A stretch of 6,774 bases of DNA from Candidatus Aminicenantota bacterium (GTDB lineage Bacteria > Acidobacteriota > Aminicenantia > UBA2199), in the NCBI GenBank assembly GCA_030671465.1, contig DAOVIP010000108.1, positions 1 through 6,774 of the forward strand, written 5' to 3'. A program made the translations under genes and the position numbers. A model generated the notes under the pieces. The model saw only the letters and a list, made by a program, of their open reading frames with translations, had not been told where the DNA came from and did no database searches. This document shows positions 5,525-6,774 of this stretch, in pieces; the stretch's first letter is position 1; every line of letters starts with the position of its first letter.

Positions 5525-6337
5525 TTGTCGAAAGAGAACAAAGTGAAAGTAATTGATCTGAATGAGGATTACAAAAATCTTTTTTTTATGTGTCTTGAAG
5601 ATTGGTCCGATGAGATGAAAGAGGCCGGGAATCACAAAGAAAAATGGTTTGATATGATGAAAGATAAAGGATTAAGAGTTAAGCTTGCCATGAACGAAAA
5701 AGGAGAGGTAGGGGGGATGATCCAGTATATTCCCATCGAACATTCCTTTACAGCCGGTGAGAATCTGTATATCATCAAATGCATCTGGGTGCATGGGTAT
5801 CAAAAGGGCCGGGGAAATTTTCAGGGAAGGGGCATGGGAAAAGCCCTGATTCAGGCCGCAGAGGCGGATGCCAGAAGTAGAGGTGCAAGGGGCATGGTTG
5901 CCTGGGGAATCCCCTTACCGTTCTGGATGAAGGCATCCTGGTTTAAAAAGCAAGGTTATACCAAAGTAGATAAAATGGGTCTTTTAGGACAGGTTCTCTT
6001 GTGGAAACCATTTTCTGATGATGCCGTACCCCCCAGATGGATCAGAATGAAAAAAAAGCCTGAGTCCATACCGGGAAAGGTGAAGGTAACCTCATTCCTA
6101 AATGGATGGTGTCCGGCTCAAAATATCGTTCATGAGAGGGCAAAACGGGCATCGGAAGAATTCGGAAACCTGGTGGAGTTTGAGGAGATTCAGACCATTA
6201 ATAGAGATGTTTTTTTAGAGTGGGGAATTTCAGATGCCCTGTATATAAATGGTAAATCTGTCAGGACCGGTCCTCCCCCCACTTTTAGAAAAATAAGAAA
6301 AATCATTGCCCGGCAAGTTCGAAAATTGAAAAGTTGA
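5525..6337 (+). CDS. GNAT-family N-acetyltransferase with C-terminal YoaP-like (thioredoxin-like) domain
   Basis: A 270-residue, two-domain cytoplasmic protein. Residues about 7-162 are a GNAT fold. The acetyl-CoA pyrophosphate-binding signature Q/R-x-x-G-x-G appears as QGRGMG (100-105), after a strand carrying IIKCIWVHG, and KKQGY (141-145) is the typical late GNAT motif. Residues about 184-270 resemble the YoaP-like domain of B. subtilis YoaP: a strand, NGWCPAQN with a single cysteine (C196), a helix, and GISDALYINGKSVRTGPPP, like the back half of a thioredoxin fold. Only the first cysteine of a CxxC is present, so a classical disulfide reductase role is unlikely. Binding of a thiol or metal ligand is possible. 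The substrate is unknown. The gene starts 32 bases after rsmI at TTG with a full SD site. The radical SAM gene follows after 17 bases, so the three are probably co-transcribed. Confidence 0.85.
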   Translation: MSKENKVKVIDLNEDYKNLFFMCLEDWSDEMKEAGNHKEKWFDMMKDKGLRVKLAMNEKGEVGGMIQYIPIEHSFTAGENLYIIKCIWVHGYQKGRGNFQGRGMGKALIQAAEADARSRGARGMVAWGIPLPFWMKASWFKKQGYTKVDKMGLLGQVLLWKPFSDDAVPPRWIRMKKKPESIPGKVKVTSFLNGWCPAQNIVHERAKRASEEFGNLVEFEEIQTINRDVFLEWGISDALYINGKSVRTGPPPTFRKIRKIIARQVRKLKS

Positions 6338-6354
6338 ATTTCCCGATTTGAATC

Positions 6355-6774
6355 ATGGGTGTGAGAGAGATTCAAGCCAAGTCCGTACTGCGGAAGCAAA
6401 AGAAAATAGATTCCTGGTTTATCAGCCATTATGGTATGAATCTCTATAGGGGATGTACCCATGACTGTGCTTATTGTGACGGCCGTACCGAAGGTTATTA
6501 TGTTGAGGGTGAATTCGGCCGGGATGTGGCAGTCAAGGTCAATGCCCTGGAGATATTAAACCGGGAATTGGATCCCAAAAGGAAGAGGAAGCCCTTGAAA
6601 AAAGGTTATTTCATGGTGGGTGGGGGTGTCGGAGACAGCTATCAGCCGTTGGAGCAAAAATACCGGCTTACCCGAAATACGCTGGTATTGCTGGAAAAAT
6701 ACGGATTTCCGGTTCACATTTTGACCAAATCCACCCGGGTTAAAAGGGATATGGATATCCTGCAGCGCATCAAT
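6355..6774 (+). CDS. Radical SAM protein, spore photolyase (SplB)-like, 3' end outside the window
   Basis: The first 140 codons are visible and the frame is open to the right edge. The 4Fe-4S/SAM motif CxxxCxxC is C34-C38-C41 in LYRGCTHDCAYCDGR, the form seen in SplB-like proteins (x-Y-R-G-C-x-H-x-C-x-Y-C). Further SplB-like signatures are AVKVN (59-63), DSYQPLE, LTRNTL, and HILTKS followed by RD-x-DIL. True spore photolyase repairs DNA thymine lesions in spores. Relatives in non-sporulating bacteria are of mostly unknown function, and I cannot tell which this is without the C-terminal part, where the extra catalytic cysteine of spore photolyase lies. ATG 6355 is the first possible start, because an in-frame TGA lies at 6349-6351. 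No SD site is visible, so coupling to the preceding gene is likely. A GTG at 6361 is an alternative start. Confidence 0.88.
   Translation, partial: MGVREIQAKSVLRKQKKIDSWFISHYGMNLYRGCTHDCAYCDGRTEGYYVEGEFGRDVAVKVNALEILNRELDPKRKRKPLKKGYFMVGGGVGDSYQPLEQKYRLTRNTLVLLEKYGFPVHILTKSTRVKRDMDILQRIN

Noticed and set aside
6190..6462. Minus-strand 90-codon frame near the right end
   Set aside because: It is antisense to the C-terminal domain of the acetyltransferase and to the CxxxCxxC region of the radical SAM gene, both well supported on the plus strand.

Overview
The window looks like ordinary chromosome from a Gram-negative-type bacterium with moderate and uneven GC. The genetic code is standard. ATG and TTG starts are used, and several genes have clear Shine-Dalgarno (SD) sites. 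A secreted M16 peptidase, an iron-type alcohol dehydrogenase, a radical SAM protein of the SplB type and an acetyltransferase with a YoaP-like tail fit an anaerobe or microaerophile such as a Desulfobacterota or Aminicenantes-like lineage. That placement is an impression from gene content and is not resolved by the sequence.

Left part (1-1426, minus strand): a secreted zinc M16 peptidase with a complete HxxEH...E site. It overlaps by 14 bases the start of a second gene that also begins with a signal peptide and runs off the left edge. M16 peptidases are often encoded as adjacent pairs, so the second gene may be a partner subunit, but only 23 codons are visible.

Middle part (1427-2992): a divergent intergenic region, then an AT-rich iron-dependent alcohol dehydrogenase gene. 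Just upstream of the dehydrogenase, and overlapping its start codon as ATGA, is a 28-codon reading frame. Its first 18 residues read like the N-terminus of a REP-associated (Y1/IS200-like) transposase, so it is probably a decayed mobile-element end. A 14-bp exact direct repeat (1586-1599 and 2955-2968) brackets the remnant plus the dehydrogenase. Together these suggest that the dehydrogenase segment was inserted between the M16 genes and the following operon.

Right part (2993-6774, plus strand): a co-directional run of a CN-hydrolase (glutaminase-type) gene, an NAD+ synthetase gene, rsmI (16S rRNA C1402 2'-O-methyltransferase), a GNAT acetyltransferase with a thioredoxin-like YoaP-type C-terminal domain, and the 5' part of a SplB-like radical SAM gene. 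The first two overlap by 8 bases. Together they have the domains and total length of one fused glutamine-dependent NAD+ synthetase, so the enzyme is most likely made here as two polypeptides.

No RNA genes, CRISPR arrays or intact mobile elements were found. I see no clearly new multi-gene defence or biosynthetic system. The points most worth checking are the split NAD+ synthetase, the transposase remnant with its flanking repeats around the dehydrogenase, and -10-like boxes that sit so close to start codons that some transcripts may be leaderless.
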